The position numbers were made by a program, and so were the translations under genes. DNA of 64,000 nt from Henricia sp. BOLD:AAB3569 (lineage: Eukaryota > Echinodermata > Asteroidea > Spinulosida > Echinasteridae): contig JBBELK010000297.1 in the NCBI GenBank assembly GCA_037783545.1, positions 2,170,001 through 2,234,000 of the forward strand, in the 5' to 3' direction. This document shows, piece after piece, positions 37,828 through 49,465 of the stretch. Positions within the stretch are counted from its first letter, which is position 1; the number at the start of each line of letters is the position of its first letter. The notes beneath the pieces were generated by a model, which did not search any database, had not been told where the DNA came from, and saw only the letters and a program-made list of their open reading frames with translations.

Positions 37828-39844
37828 ATAATAATAATAATAATACAAGCATTTGTAAAGCGCCATCTATCTATGTAAACATATTCCGAGGCGCTGTCCA
37901 GAACTATACAGATAATTATTATACATGTACATGTATGTATACTTGAAACAAAACCAGCAATCTAATTATAAGTTGAGTTAAACAGGAAAGTTTTAAGAAG
38001 GCATTTGAAGGTATGTAAAGATTGACAGCTACGAATTTCCTGAGGCAAAGAGTTCCATAGAGTGGGCGCCGTAACTGAGAAGGCATGGTCCCCATACGAT
38101 GTTCTTGTTCTTGGTGTCACAAGAAGATGTTTGTCAGATGACCTTGGGTGGCGATTAGGGGAATACTGGGTGAAGAGATCCTGCAGATATGTTGGTGCGC
38201 TGTCATTGAGGGCTTTCCAGGTAAGTAGGATTATTTTGAAGGCAACCCTCTGTTTGACTGGAAGCCAGTGAAGATTTCTCAGGACTGGAGTAATGTGGTC
38301 AAATTTCCGTGTTCGGGATAATACACGAGCCGCAGTGTTTTGAACATGTTGAAGTTTGCACATGAGAGTGTTGGTGATTCCAAACAGAAGTGAGTTGCCA
38401 TTATCCAACCTTGATGTCACGAGAGCATGGATAAGGATGGCAGCCGACTCATCAGTCAGGATTCGGCGGATGCTGTTGATGTTTCTAATATGGTAGTATG
38501 ACGTTTGGCAAACTTTCTTGACATGCGATTCCATTGACATCGTGCTGTCAAACATGATGCCAAGATTACGTGCAGTCGTAGAACGTTGAATATTAGAAGT
38601 CCCAATTTGCATCTGGTTGCATCTGATTTTAACCTGGCTACGTTTGGAAGTTATAATTAGAAGTTCGGTCTTGTCGTCGTTAAATTTTAATTTATTCCTG
38701 GTCATCCATTGCTTAAGATCACAAACACATTGTTCAATACGCTGTCTCACGGAATGTTCGTCGTCTTGGTTTCCTAGATGAAACGATCCATATATCTGTG
38801 TGTCGTCTGCATAGCAATGAACTTGAAGTTGATGCCTTCGTACAATAGCGGCAATAGGCTCGGAGTATATTGTGAAGAATAAGGGACCCAATACCGATCC
38901 TTGAGGGACGCCAGAAGAAAGCGAGATGGGAGATGATAAAGTTCCATTGATGTTCACAGTCTGTGTTCGATGACATATATATGATCTAATCCATTGCAGG
39001 GCTGGACCAGTAACGCCGAAGAACTGAAGGCGGTGCAATAAAACATCATAGTCTATAGTGTCGAATGCTGCAGAGAGATCAAGGAGAACAAGGAACACAC
39101 CACGCTTATCATCAACTGCCCGGAGAATATCGTTCTTAACTCTTTGAAGAGCAGTCTCTGTTCCATGATGTTTTCTATACGCAGATTGCAATGGTTCATG
39201 TAGATTGTGTTCAGTCAGATGATCAGTAATTTGGGAATAAACAACCTTCTCTATTACTTTGGATATGAATGAAAGGTTGGATACGGGACGAAAGTTCTTG
39301 AGGTTTTCAGGATCGAGGGTGGGTTTCTTCAGCAGAGGAGTCACCAGGGCATTTCTAAATTGCTGTGGGAATTTAGAAGATTGAAGAGACAGGTTGACAA
39401 TTTTGGAGATAACTGGAGTCAAAATATTCAGATTGTTCTTTAGGAGCCAGGTAGGAATTGGATCCAAATCGCACGTCTTTGATGGTGATGATTTGATGAT
39501 TTTCCTGATTTCCTCATCCAGAGCTGGTGTGAATTCTTCCAATGGTGTAATATCAGAGTGAGATGGTTCAGTGGTATACGGCTGCATACGATCTAGATCG
39601 CGGTCAAGATTATTACGAATGTTCCGAATCTTTGTTATAAAATAATCACTAAAAGTTGTTGCCAATTCCTGTTTATTGTCGTGTGTGGGTAGTTTAGTTT
39701 TTCCTTTGTTGTGGAGTAGAGATTCAACAATTTTGTAGAGCTCTCTCTGGTTCCCACAGCTGGCTAGTTTTTCTTTGAAGTACGATGATTTGGCACTGTT
39801 GATCATATTAACAACACAGAGTCGTTGCGCTTTAAATTGGTTTC
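37828..39844 (-). mobile_element. CR1/L2-superfamily LINE inserted in the C2H2-domain exon
   Basis: Minus-strand element with an (ATT)n tail (37828-37846), GTAAAGCGCC in its 3' UTR and an open RT. It sits between GGATGTA and CCTGTCTTCC, which are adjacent in the intact units (for example 45317). It is 5' truncated: the endonuclease is absent. No clear target duplication beyond TA. Confidence 0.88.
37962..39844 (-). CDS. LINE reverse transcriptase, open frame
   Basis: About 627 codons from the element, open without interruption. Order: a basic region, KNFRPVSNLSFISKVIEK, QSAYRKHHGTETALQRV, LLDLSAAFDTIDYD, SSGVPQGSVLGPLFF, the YADDTQIY active site, LNFNDDKTELL-type motif, LGIMFDSTMSMESH, then LHWLPVKQRVAFKI. 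All RT motifs are present, including the stretch lost in the LINE at 19843. The frame continues 11 codons further upstream into the interrupted host exon (to an ATG at 39878), a chance in-frame fusion. It could make RT if transcribed, but without the endonuclease it is unlikely to move on its own. Confidence 0.88.
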
Positions 39845-40709
39845 TACCTGTCTTCCTGTTCCTCACTGACATGAACATTGCGCACTCCTAAACAAGAAAG
39901 AAGACAGGAGTGCAAATTTATAACAGTACATTTCCCAATATGAAACGGTTTTCTTGATTATTCTTGATACAATATACATAGACATTTACCAAAGACATTT
40001 TCTTACGAAGATGGCGTCTGTGAACTTAACAAGACATACAATAACTTGTTAGCGGCTATATGTATGTGTAACCGTGGAAAACGACACACTATATGGGGAT
40101 ATCTTAATACAGGACAATAGAACTCAATAAAAACGACACTGGGGAGGGAGCTAAGGACCAAGTCGCGAACTGTTTTTAAAGAAAGGTTTAATGAATACAA
40201 AAACCAAAATGAAAAAGACCAAATAATCAACTAAAATTAATAACTGAACTAAAATCTTAAACTTTAAACCAACTTATAACCAACTAACATTTATAAAAAA
40301 CTTATTTGAGAGAAACTAAAAGCCAACACAGTGTAAAGTAAAAAGTATGGAGCAACTGTCAGGGGGTACAGACGAGTAGAAATATTCTGGCAGGAATAGC
40401 TTCGAAACACAGTTGAGGAGAGAGGATACATTTAGATGTCTTTACTCTTTGCTGCCAGGTCTGTACACTGACCGTGCGACAACAGTCACAGGCCAGTGCC
40501 CTACACTAAACCACAAACTAATTTACATAAAAAGGGACACACTACATGAAGGACAAGTTACACAAAAAATGGGACACAGACAAGATAAAACAGAGGGACC
40601 ATGAACAAAGTACACAAGGGGAGGAACTCCTATAAAAGAAAGGGAGATAATTTATACATAATAAAGGACTATATTTTATCTCTTCGGCACATATGCAGGT
40701 ACCCGAGCT

Positions 40710-40850
40710 GTTATGAGGCATTCACACGGAGTAATGTATTACAAAGACACATAAGAATGTATGCAGAATCTGTGATGTGACATTGCCACAGGGCATCAAC
40801 ATAAAAACACAATAATTAAGCCATACAGGTGAGCGGCCTTAGCTACATGC
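40710..40850 (+). pseudogene. Zinc-finger debris in monomer B
   Basis: Same CYEAFTRSNVLQRHIR block as 19683. Also present at about 46135-46275, 51535-51670 and 58495-58635 (monomers C, D and E). It is followed by a (GTAT)n run whose length differs between monomers. Confidence 0.6.
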
Positions 40851-41282
40851 ATGTATGTATGTATGTATGTATGTATGCAGACACTGTGGAGACATATTAT
40901 GGTGCAGCTGTTATCAATCTGTAAACAATACTATAAGGTACTAACCTGGGATCGATCTTGAAGACTCCTTAAATCATCTGACTTAAATGTCTTACAACCA
41001 AAACTGCATCCACTTTGTTCCATCTCATGTAATTGTCTATCGCATTACAATTTCGATTTTAAATTTATTGTTCGCAACGGAAATTATTGATATTTACATG
41101 GTTTCAACATACATATACATTACATAAAAACTGAATATAAAGTTATTTCACTCCCACAAATTGATGCATACCATCCTCTAATTCACTTCCTAAAGATAAA
41201 GAAAAATAAAACAAAACAAATCTTAAGATGATAATGAATAATATAATTTTGAGCCAAGTTTCACACAAGTACATATAAAATG

Positions 41283-41320
41283 TGAAACGTTTTGATCCGA
41301 GGATCTTCATCAGTGACTGA
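41283..41320 (-). ncRNA. Hammerhead-like motif with a changed core base (monomer B)
   Basis: Minus strand: CACTGATGA (core CUGAUGA at 41313-41307), extra A, stem II GATCC with loop TC and GGATC, then AAAACG where GAAACG is expected. The first G of the GAAA box is A, so it should be inactive. The same text is at 46700-46730, 52109-52140 and 59061-59092. It resembles the Penelope-type hammerhead layout, but no Penelope coding sequence was seen near it. Confidence 0.5.
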
Positions 41321-41475
41321 CAAGAACGAGTTCTGTCTGACCAAAACGAATCTTATGAAAACATTTCTCAAATATTGTCCAAGTTAAGATAGCAAGACAG
41401 CTCTAGGCTTAACTGCCTGTTAAATTACATGTACATGTATAGGTGTGTTAAGAATTTTCCAGAAAATAAAACCAG

Positions 41476-41815
41476 TTATGGAATCATACATGTATAAAAT
41501 ACCTGGGCTGGGCTCGCAGGATTTGCGGAAAAGCTAAAACATCCAAAATACGAGCGCTGGTAGAACGTGAACACGACGTGAAAAACTTCGGTCAAACCAC
41601 AACACGTGAAGCTATCAATCATCCTACCTTCTGGATCCGCCGGTGACGCCTTCCATTTATGTGACACTTGTAACTCTGGTGAACAAATGGAAATTATACG
41701 CAGTGTGAAATCTTTGTCGGGAAAAACAACCGTAATTGTAAAGTAAACAATCCCCGCTCGTAAATTCTGTCTCAAGCCTTGCAATTGTTTTGTTTATGTC
41801 GTGTGAAAAGAGCTT
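41476..41815 (-). promoter_or_regulatory. TATA-led exon-like block of the unit (monomer B)
   Basis: The minus strand has GTATATAAAGCTC near 41820, a TATA-like box. It is followed by a 5' region and an open frame (AGIVYFTITVVFPDKDFTL, then HKWKASPADPE) ending at a donor CCAGAAG|GTAGGA near 41633. The frame has no ATG. Exon phase 1 at the donor matches the phase at the acceptor of the C2H2-domain exon 1.7 kb further along the same strand. So it may have been the first exon of that gene, with the start codon lost or elsewhere. Copies at 46891-47235, 53935-54190 and 59253-59590. Confidence 0.4.
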
Positions 41816-42004
41816 TATATACTAACAGCATACGCGTTGCATTTTACTTGGCATTCTTTGCAAAAGTGTTGTGTATAGCTGCCTTTGCTTCCTGTTTTAC
41901 GTGTAAAGAAACAAAGATTGTTAGTCCATGAGACAAGGTAAAAAAATTCCACAAAAACAGGTACCATTCGGAGGGACTACATCTATTCCCCTCTGGTTTC
42001 GGAT

Positions 42005-42255
42005 GAATTGGGCTGGGGTTGGGGTGGGTCGGGCCACGATGGGCGGGGCTGGGATAGGCCGACCTGGAATGGGCTAGGCTTCTTTGGCCTTGGGTTGGAC
42101 TGGGCTGGGCTGGGCTGGGGTGGTATGAGGTGGGTTGGGCCGAGATTGGGCTGGGCTGGGTGGATGGCTTCAGGCTAGGGTGGCTTCGGGTTACGGCCAG
42201 GCCAGTTTTGACATGTTTGAGCTTGGCTGGGCTGGAAGGGCTTCATCGAGCTGGG
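42005..42255 (+). repeat. G-rich GGGCTGGGCT block (monomer B)
   Basis: Degenerate short tandem copies of GGGCTGGGCT and GGGTTGG on the plus strand, several with four G3 runs in a row, able to form G-quadruplexes. Repeated at 47421-47670, 54375-54625 and 59775-60025. No gene in it. Confidence 0.75.
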
Positions 42256-42429
42256 CTTCATGCTTGGACATAATAGATATCACTGGAAAAGTGTTTGCAA
42301 ATTAGTAAAATTTAAGTGCACTAATTCCACAAATGTTCATGGATGAATTCAAATGACGAAGTGTGTGGTTTGGAAATTTCCTGCGAATTTGAATGCTGGT
42401 CGATGCAGTTGTTAAATCTGAATGGAATT

Positions 42430-42690
42430 GCATATGTAACCGTGAACAATGACACACTATGGGGATAGCTCAATAACTGAATAAAAATGACACCGGGGAC
42501 CTAAGGACCAAGTCGCAAACTGTTTTTAAAGAAAGGTTTATTGATTAACGACACCAAAATTAAACAGACCAAATATAATCAACTAAAATTAAACTAAACT
42601 AAATTCTTAAATTTGAAACCAACTTATAAAACCAACTAACAAGAAACCTGCAAAAAACCAACTAACACCAACACAGTGTAAAGTATTTAT
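42430..42690. repeat. Sub-repeat i of the unit (diverged from sub-repeat ii)
   Basis: TATGTAACCGTGAACAATGA, then GGACCAAGTCGCAAACTG and TTTTTAAAGAAAGGTTTAT, down to CCAACACAGTGTAAAGTA. Clearly related to 45495-45775 (TGTGTAACCGTGGAAAACGA, then GGACCAAGTCGCGAACTG) but diverged, with indels. The two enclose the U1A/finger chimera and the C2H2-domain exon. They could be remains of terminal repeats or of two copies of one small element. Confidence 0.65.
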
Positions 42691-43207
42691 AAACCTAGAG
42701 GCAAAATCAGGGAACCTGTAAACAAGCAAAACCAAAAGAGCAAAGAATGAATTACATGGATAAACACATTATACACTGGATCCAGGGAGGGTGCAATAAA
42801 CTAAACAAGGGGCCTAGGTATATGGACTTATGAATATTCATGAGGTAATAAAACCACTAATCCTTAGCCAGGCACACCATGTGTCCTTCAATGGTTCAGG
42901 ACAATGTAATGCCAAAGCACATGTTTTTACTCTAACTTAAAGGTTAAGATTAAAAGTTAAAAGTAAATAAAAACGAGCCAAAAACTATACAAGAGTCGCA
43001 GTAAAGTCTAGAATTTCAAGTTTAAATGCAGGGAGAACTTAAATTCAAAATGGTTTTACAACTAAAAAGCAGAGTAAAGTTGTTATGTTGTTTCAAATTC
43101 AAGAAAACTAATTGTGAATGTCTTGATGTTCGAATGGTTGATGATGACACATCTTTCCCAAATCTTGATATAGAGTCTCAGTCCCCCTTTCTCGATCTTC
43201 TCTCTAT

Positions 43208-43592
43208 AACTACATCAACCTTATGTAAATGACAAATGTCACAAACTCCTTGGTGCAACAGAAGACACAATATACTGGGCCCTAGCTGCTTTGCTACTCG
43301 ATCCGAACCCATGCAGACTAGATTATGTTTGCAGTCCCTACCTAATTGGCTAATATTTGGACTTAATTGTCGTATACCATATACCATACCAGTATGGGTT
43401 CTCATGTGTGCCTTAAAGTCGCTATAGTCCGTAGAGCTAATATTCGGACTTAATTGTCGTATACTATACCATACCATACCATACCATACCATACCAGTAC
43501 GGGTTCTCATGTGTGCCTTAAAGTCGCTAGTCTCAACGAAAGCAACATCATGTCGATTTGGATCTATACGGACCTCCTTGAAGCCTTGAAAT
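43208..43592 (-). pseudogene. U1A/U2B''-like half exon fused to zinc-finger debris (monomer C)
   Basis: Minus strand: polypyrimidine GCCTCCTTCCCAG acceptor (43594-43593), then FQGFKEVRIDPNRHDVAFVE (43592-43532), directly TSDFKAHMRTRTG, a TGGTA pentamer tract, DFKAHMRTHTG, later CDICHLHKVDVVIERRS and a stop near 43178. The RRM2 segment is broken off where U1A would continue F-D-N/T-E. The frame is open for 174 codons here and in monomers D and F. Same pieces at 48624-49008 (D), 55575-55960 (E) and 60985-61370 (F). With the upstream U1A-like exon present only at 23609-23705, these copies have no partner exon. Confidence 0.75.
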
Positions 43593-44066
43593 CTGGGAAG
43601 GAGGCAAAAAACAACTCGTAGATTTAATTCATCGCCATCGGCAAGAATGATAGTCCTTAATTGTGAGCTTCCAAAATGCAACACTCTGCAAAAATCGGTC
43701 AAGTTTTCGTGGCCTGAAAGGAGCGTGTTCAGAAAAATAAATTTTGTTTTAACCTACATTAATTGTGTAACAATCGTATAAAATATCTCCCCAATATACT
43801 ATCCATGTGAGTAAGACAGGAAGTTTGCAATCGTCAATTTGGATATGTGGAAGCCGAAAGGTTGTTGTAATCACTGCTTTATATAACTAGATAAATTAGT
43901 TTACTAAATTTTGGTGGATTTTTTTACGATATCCTTTAAAATACATGTATATGGATTAAGGGCACAACATTTCAGAAAACTGAAACGAGAGAACCACAGT
44001 GATACCAATTGTATACTTAAAAGGATCAAAGTACAACCATGGGAATATACGATACTATAAACTCAC

Positions 44067-45361
44067 CTGTCACAGAGTTTCTTCTCCAGTTCTGTCAATG
44101 AATTGTAGATCTCTTTGTTGGCTATGCGATGCCAAAGGGGGCGTTGCTCGTAGCTGCTAATGAGTAAACGAGATGCCTCTCCACCCGGCCGCTTGTTGAA
44201 CAGAATCAGTCGTGCTAAGGTTATCTCAACCAAAGCAGTCCATGCTTCAGGGGACGGTGACTTTTGAAGAACTGCCTTTGATCTCTCCAACTCAGCATCC
44301 ATGTAGCTCCGCAGCTTGACAAGATCAGAAGTCGGGGGAAGTACATCCCCTTTATTGTATTTACGCTTAGCCATCGTTGCAAGAGCATGCGAAGATATCT
44401 TCTCTGACCACTCGTGCTCATGTAGCTGGAGGTACATCTCACACTCCTGGAGAAGGCTACTATTTTTTTTCCCGCAAAGCTAATCCTTGAAGTATGAGAG
44501 CACACTTCTTCAGAGAGTACCCCAGTTTCAGGGAAAGTGAAGGGATGCCAATCTCAGGAATGTCTCCATCAGAACCTTCGTTCCGTTCACTTATCGTCAT
44601 AACTGCAGCTACTATCATATCGAAACATTCAGGCTTTAAGTAGTCAGCCAGATACGTGTCATCATCTGCCCCCATGGATCGTAAGACCACCAGAAGGCGC
44701 CCAAGTTGGCGTAAACGTTGGGAGATGTATTGTGATTTCTGAGGACCCACTTTGTGCAGCAAGCTCTTTCCAAGACCCTTTATGAGCTTATCACTTTTCA
44801 CTATCAGTGACACTGAGTCATGAGTCATTTTGGACAGAATATGCTTATTTAGAGAGGCATCTTCTTCAGCAGATGATTCAAGAAAAGGCTGCATAAGCAT
44901 CCGACTTTCTTGTTGGACCTTATGATGCGAGCTGTCATTAGGCAAATCCCCCGGTGCTTTTGGCTGCAGGCAGGATTTCTTGTGACGCCACAGATCAGAG
45001 CGAATGAAAAAACCCAAACAAACGGGGCAGGGTAGGTACTCCGACACTTTGACTTCCTGACCCCTTGGAGGCTTCCTCACAACAATCAATTCCCCTTTGT
45101 TTGTTGAGATGACTCGCATGTTATGGTACAAGTTACCCTGCAAACGCAGCTGCTCAAACGACTTACTTCTTCTGTTTTTTCCTCTTACTGTTTCCTCTGA
45201 AACCACTACTTCCTTCACAGCAAATTCTTCTGCATGCTTAGACTTTAAATGCCTTGCAGCTTTTGAAACAAGCTGACCACAAAACAGACAGGCCTGTCGT
45301 TTTTCATACGAGCGGATGTACCTGTCTTCCTGTTCCTCACTGACATGAACATTGCACACTC
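44067..45361 (-). pseudogene. C2H2-domain, recombinase-family-like exon (monomer C), frameshifted
   Basis: 1295 nt between acceptor TTCTTGTTTAG (45366-45362) and donor GACAG|GTGAGT (44066). Part one (about 300 codons) has CLFCG...HLKSKHAEEF, CPVCLGFFIRSDLWRHKKSC and a helical QRLRQLGRLLVVLRSMGADD region, ending ALREKK-stop. An A8 run (44470-44463) causes the stop. With seven A the reading would pass into LLQECEMYLQLHEHEW, ALATMAKRKYNKGDVLPP and NKRRGGEASRLL, the order seen in related proteins as I remember them. Here RR is RP (44183 region). The catalytic C-terminal domain expected downstream is absent from the unit. Confidence 0.65.
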
Positions 45362-45494
45362 CTAAACAAGAAAGAAGACAGGAGTGATTATTCTTGATAC
45401 AATATACATAGACATTTACCAAAGACATTTTCTTACGAAGATGGCGTCTGTGAACTTAACAATACATACAATAACTTGTTAGCGGCTATATGTA

Positions 45495-45775
45495 TGTGTA
45501 ACCGTGGAAAACGACAAACTATATGGGGATATCTTAATACAGGACAATAGAACTCAATAAAAACGACACTGGGGAGGGAGCTAAGGACCAAGTCGCGAAC
45601 TGTTTTTAAAGAAAGGTTTAATGAATAAAAAACCAAAATGAAAAAGACCAAATAATCAACTAAAATTAATAACTGAACTAAAATCTTAAACTTGAAACCA
45701 ACTTATAACCAACTAACATTTGTAAAAAACTTATTTGAGAGAAACTAAAAGCCAACACAGTGTAAAGTAAAAAGT
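45495..45775. repeat. Sub-repeat ii of the unit
   Basis: See sub-repeat i. Also at 19064-19345, 40065-40350, 50890-51175 and 57855-58140. Preceded on the plus strand by TTACGAAGATGGCGTCTGTG, a YY1-like word with an ATG that opens only 13 codons. Confidence 0.65.
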
Positions 45776-46890
45776 ATGGAGCAACTGTCCGGGGGTACAG
45801 ACGAGTAGAAATATTCTGGCAGGAATAGCTTCGAAACACAGTTGAGGAGAGAGGATACATTTAGATGTCTTTACTCTTTGCTGCCAGGTCTGTACACTGA
45901 CCGTGCGACAACAGTCACAGGCCAGTGACCTACACTAAACCACAAACTAATTTACATAAAAGGGGACACACTACATGAAGGACAAGTTACACAAAAAATG
46001 GGACACAGACAAGATAAAACAGAGGGACCATGAACAAAGTACACAAGGGGAGGAACTCCTATATAAGAAAGGGAGATAATTTATACATAATAAAGGACTA
46101 TATTTTATCTCTTCGGCACATATGCAGGTACCCGAGCTGTTATGAGGCATTCACACGGAGTAATGTATTACAAAGACACATAATAATGTATGCAGAATCT
46201 GTGATGTGACATTGCCACAGGGCATCAACATAAAAACACACAATAATTAAGCCATACAGGTGAGCGGCCTTAGCTACATGCATGTATGTATGCAGACACT
46301 GTGGAGACATATTATGGTGCAGCTGTTATCAATCTGTAAACAATACTATAAGGCACTAGCCTGGGATCGATCTTGAAGACTCCTTAAATCATCTGACTTA
46401 AATGTCTTACAACCAAAACTGCATCCACTTTGTTCCATCTCATGTAATTGTCTATCGCATTACAATTTCGATTTTAAATTTATTGTTCGCAACGGAAATT
46501 ATTGATATTTACATGGTTTCAACATACATATACATTACATAAAAACTGAATATAAAGTTATTTCACTCCCACAAATTGATGCATACCATTCTCTAATTCA
46601 CTTCCTAAAGATAAAGAAAAATAAAACAAAACAAATCTTAAGATGATAATGAATAATATAATTTTGAGCCAAGTTTCACACAAGTACATATAAAATGTGA
46701 AACGTTTTGATCCGAGGATCTTCATCAGTGACTGACAAGAACGAGTTCTGTCTGACCAAAACGAATCTTATGAAAACATTTCTCAAATATTGTCCAAGTT
46801 AAGATAGCAAGACAGCTCTAGGCTTAACTGCCTGTTAAATTACATGTACATGTATAGGTGTGTTAAGAATTTTCCAGAAAATAAAACCAG

Positions 46891-47235
46891 TTATGGAATC
46901 ATACATGTATAAAATACCTGGGCTGGGCTCGCAGGATTTGCGGAAAAGCTAAAACATCCAAAATACGAGCGCTGGTAGAACGTGAACACGACGTGAAAAA
47001 CTTTGGTCAAACCACAACACGTGAAGCTATCAATCATCCTACCTTCTGGATCCGCCGGTGACGCCTTCCATTTATGTGACACTTGTAACTCTGGTGAACA
47101 AATGGAAATTATACGCAGTGTGAAATCTTTGTCGGGAAAAACAACCGTAATTGTAAAGTAAACAATCCCCGCTCGTAAATTCTGTCTCAAGCCTTGCAAT
47201 TGTTTTGTTTATGTCGTGTGAAAAGAGCTTTATAT
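46891..47235 (-). promoter_or_regulatory. TATA-led exon-like block (monomer C)
   Basis: Copy of 41476-41815 with TATATAAAG at about 47236-47228 and the CCAGAAG|GTAGGA donor at about 47045. One coding difference (Glu to Lys in LTEVFHV) lies after the donor. Confidence 0.4.
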
Positions 47236-49465
47236 ACTAACCGCATACGCGTTGCATTTTACTTGGCATTCTTTGCAAAAGTGTTGTGTATAGCTGCCTT
47301 TGCTTCCTGTTTTACGTGTAAAAAAAACAAAGATTGTTAGTCCATGAGACAAGGTAAAAAAATTCCACAAAAACAGGTACCATTCGGAGGGACTACATCT
47401 ATTCCCCTCTGGTTTCGGATGAATTGGGCTGGGGTTGGGGTGGGTCGGGCCACGATGGGCGGGGCTGGGATAGGCCGACCTGGAATGGGCTAGGCTTCTT
47501 TGGCCTTGGGTTGGACTGGGCTGGGCTGGGCTGGGGTGGTATGAGGTGGGTTGGGCCGAGATTGGGCTGGGCTGGGTGGATGGCTTCAGGCTAGGGTGGC
47601 TTCGGGCTACGGCCAGGCCAGTTTTGACATGTTTGAGCTTGGCTGGGCTGGGAGGGCTTCATCGAGCTGGGCTTCATGCTTGGACATAATAGATATCACT
47701 GGAAAAGTGTTTGCAAATTAGTAAAATTTAAGTGCACTAATTCCACAAATGTTCATGGATGAATTCAAATGACGAAGTGTGTGGTTTGGAAATTTCCTGC
47801 GAATTTGAATGCTGGTCGATGCAGTTGTTAAATCTGAATGGAATTGCATATGTAACCGTGAACAATGACACACTATGGGGATAGCTTAATAACTGAATAA
47901 AAATGACACCGGGGACCTAAGGACCAAGTCGCAAACTGTTTTTAAAGAAAGGTTTATCGATTAACGACACCAAAATTAAACAGACCAAATATAATCAACT
48001 AAAATTAAACTAAACTAAATTCTTAAATTTGAAACCAACTTATAAAACCAACTAACAAGAAACCTGCAAAAAACCAACTAACACCAACACAGTGTAAAGT
48101 ATTTATAAACCTAGAGGCAAAATCAGGGAACCTGTAAACAAGCAAAACCAAAAGAGCAAAGAATGAATTACATGGATAAACACATTATACACTGGATCCA
48201 GGGAGGGTGCAATAAACTAAACAAGGGGCCTAGGTATATGGACTTATGAATATTCATGAGGTAATAAAACCACTAATCCTTAGCCAGGCACACCATGTGT
48301 CCTTCAATGGTTCAGGACAATGTAATGCCAAAGCACATGTTTTTACTCTAACTTAAAGGTTAAGATTAAAAGTTAAAAGTAAATAAAAACGAGCCAAAAA
48401 CTATACAAGAGTCGCAGTAAAGTCTAGAATTTCAAGTTTAAATGCAGGGAGAACTTAAATTCAAAATGGTTTTACAACTAAAAAGCAGAGTAAAGTTGTT
48501 ATGTTGTTTCAAATTCAAGAAAACTAATTGTGAATGTCTTGATGTTCGAATGGTTGATGATGACACATCTTTCCCAAATCTTGATATAGAGTCTCAGTCC
48601 CCCTTCCTCGATCTTCTCTCTATAACTACATCAACCTTATGTAAATGACAAATGTCACAAACTCCTTGGTGCAACAGAAGACACAATATACTGGGCCCTA
48701 GCTGCTTTGCTACTCGATCCGAACCCATGCAGACTAGATTATGTTTGCAGTCCCTACCTAATTGGCTAATATTTGGACTTAATTGTCGTATACCATATAC
48801 CATACCAGTATGGGTTCTCATGTGTGCCTTAAAGTCGCTATAGTCCGTAGAGCTAATATTCGGACTTAATTGTCGTATACTATACCATACCATACCATAC
48901 CATACCATACCAGTACGGGTTCTCATGTGTGCCTTAAAGTCGCTAGTCTCAACGAAAGCAACATCATGTCGATTTGGATCTATACGGACCTCCTTGAAGC
49001 CTTGAAATCTGGGAAGGAGGCAAAAAACAACTCGTAGATTTAATTCATCGCCATCGGCAAGAATGATAGTCCTTAATTGTGAGCTTCCAAAATGCAACAC
49101 TCTGCAAAAATCGGTCAAGTTTTCGTGGCCTGAAAGGAGCGTGTTCAGAAAAATGAATTTTGTTTTAACCTACATTAATTGTGTAACAATCGTATAAAAT
49201 ATCTCCCCAATATACTATCCATGTGAGTAAGACAGGAAGTTTGCAATCGTCAATTTGGATATGTGGAAGCCGAAAGGTTGTTGTAATCACTGCTTTATAT
49301 AACTAAATTTTGGTGGATTTTTTTACGATATCCTTTGAAATACATGTATATGGATTAAGGGCACAACATTTCAGAAAACTGAAACGAGAGAACCACAGTG
49401 ATACCAATTGTATACTTAAAAGGATCAAAGTACAACCATGGGAATATACGATACTATAAACTCAC

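Noticed and set aside
43026-43232. 68-codon plus-strand frame repeated in each unit (also 48442, 55393 and 60803)
   Set aside because: It is antisense to the finger-gene tail, has no domain, and is repeated only because the unit is.
44221-44505. The 94-codon antisense frame overlapping the C2H2-domain exon (also at 17744, 49620 and 56583)
   Set aside because: It is a different frame of the same exon beyond the A8 run. The other frame gives the family-like protein and a matching donor.
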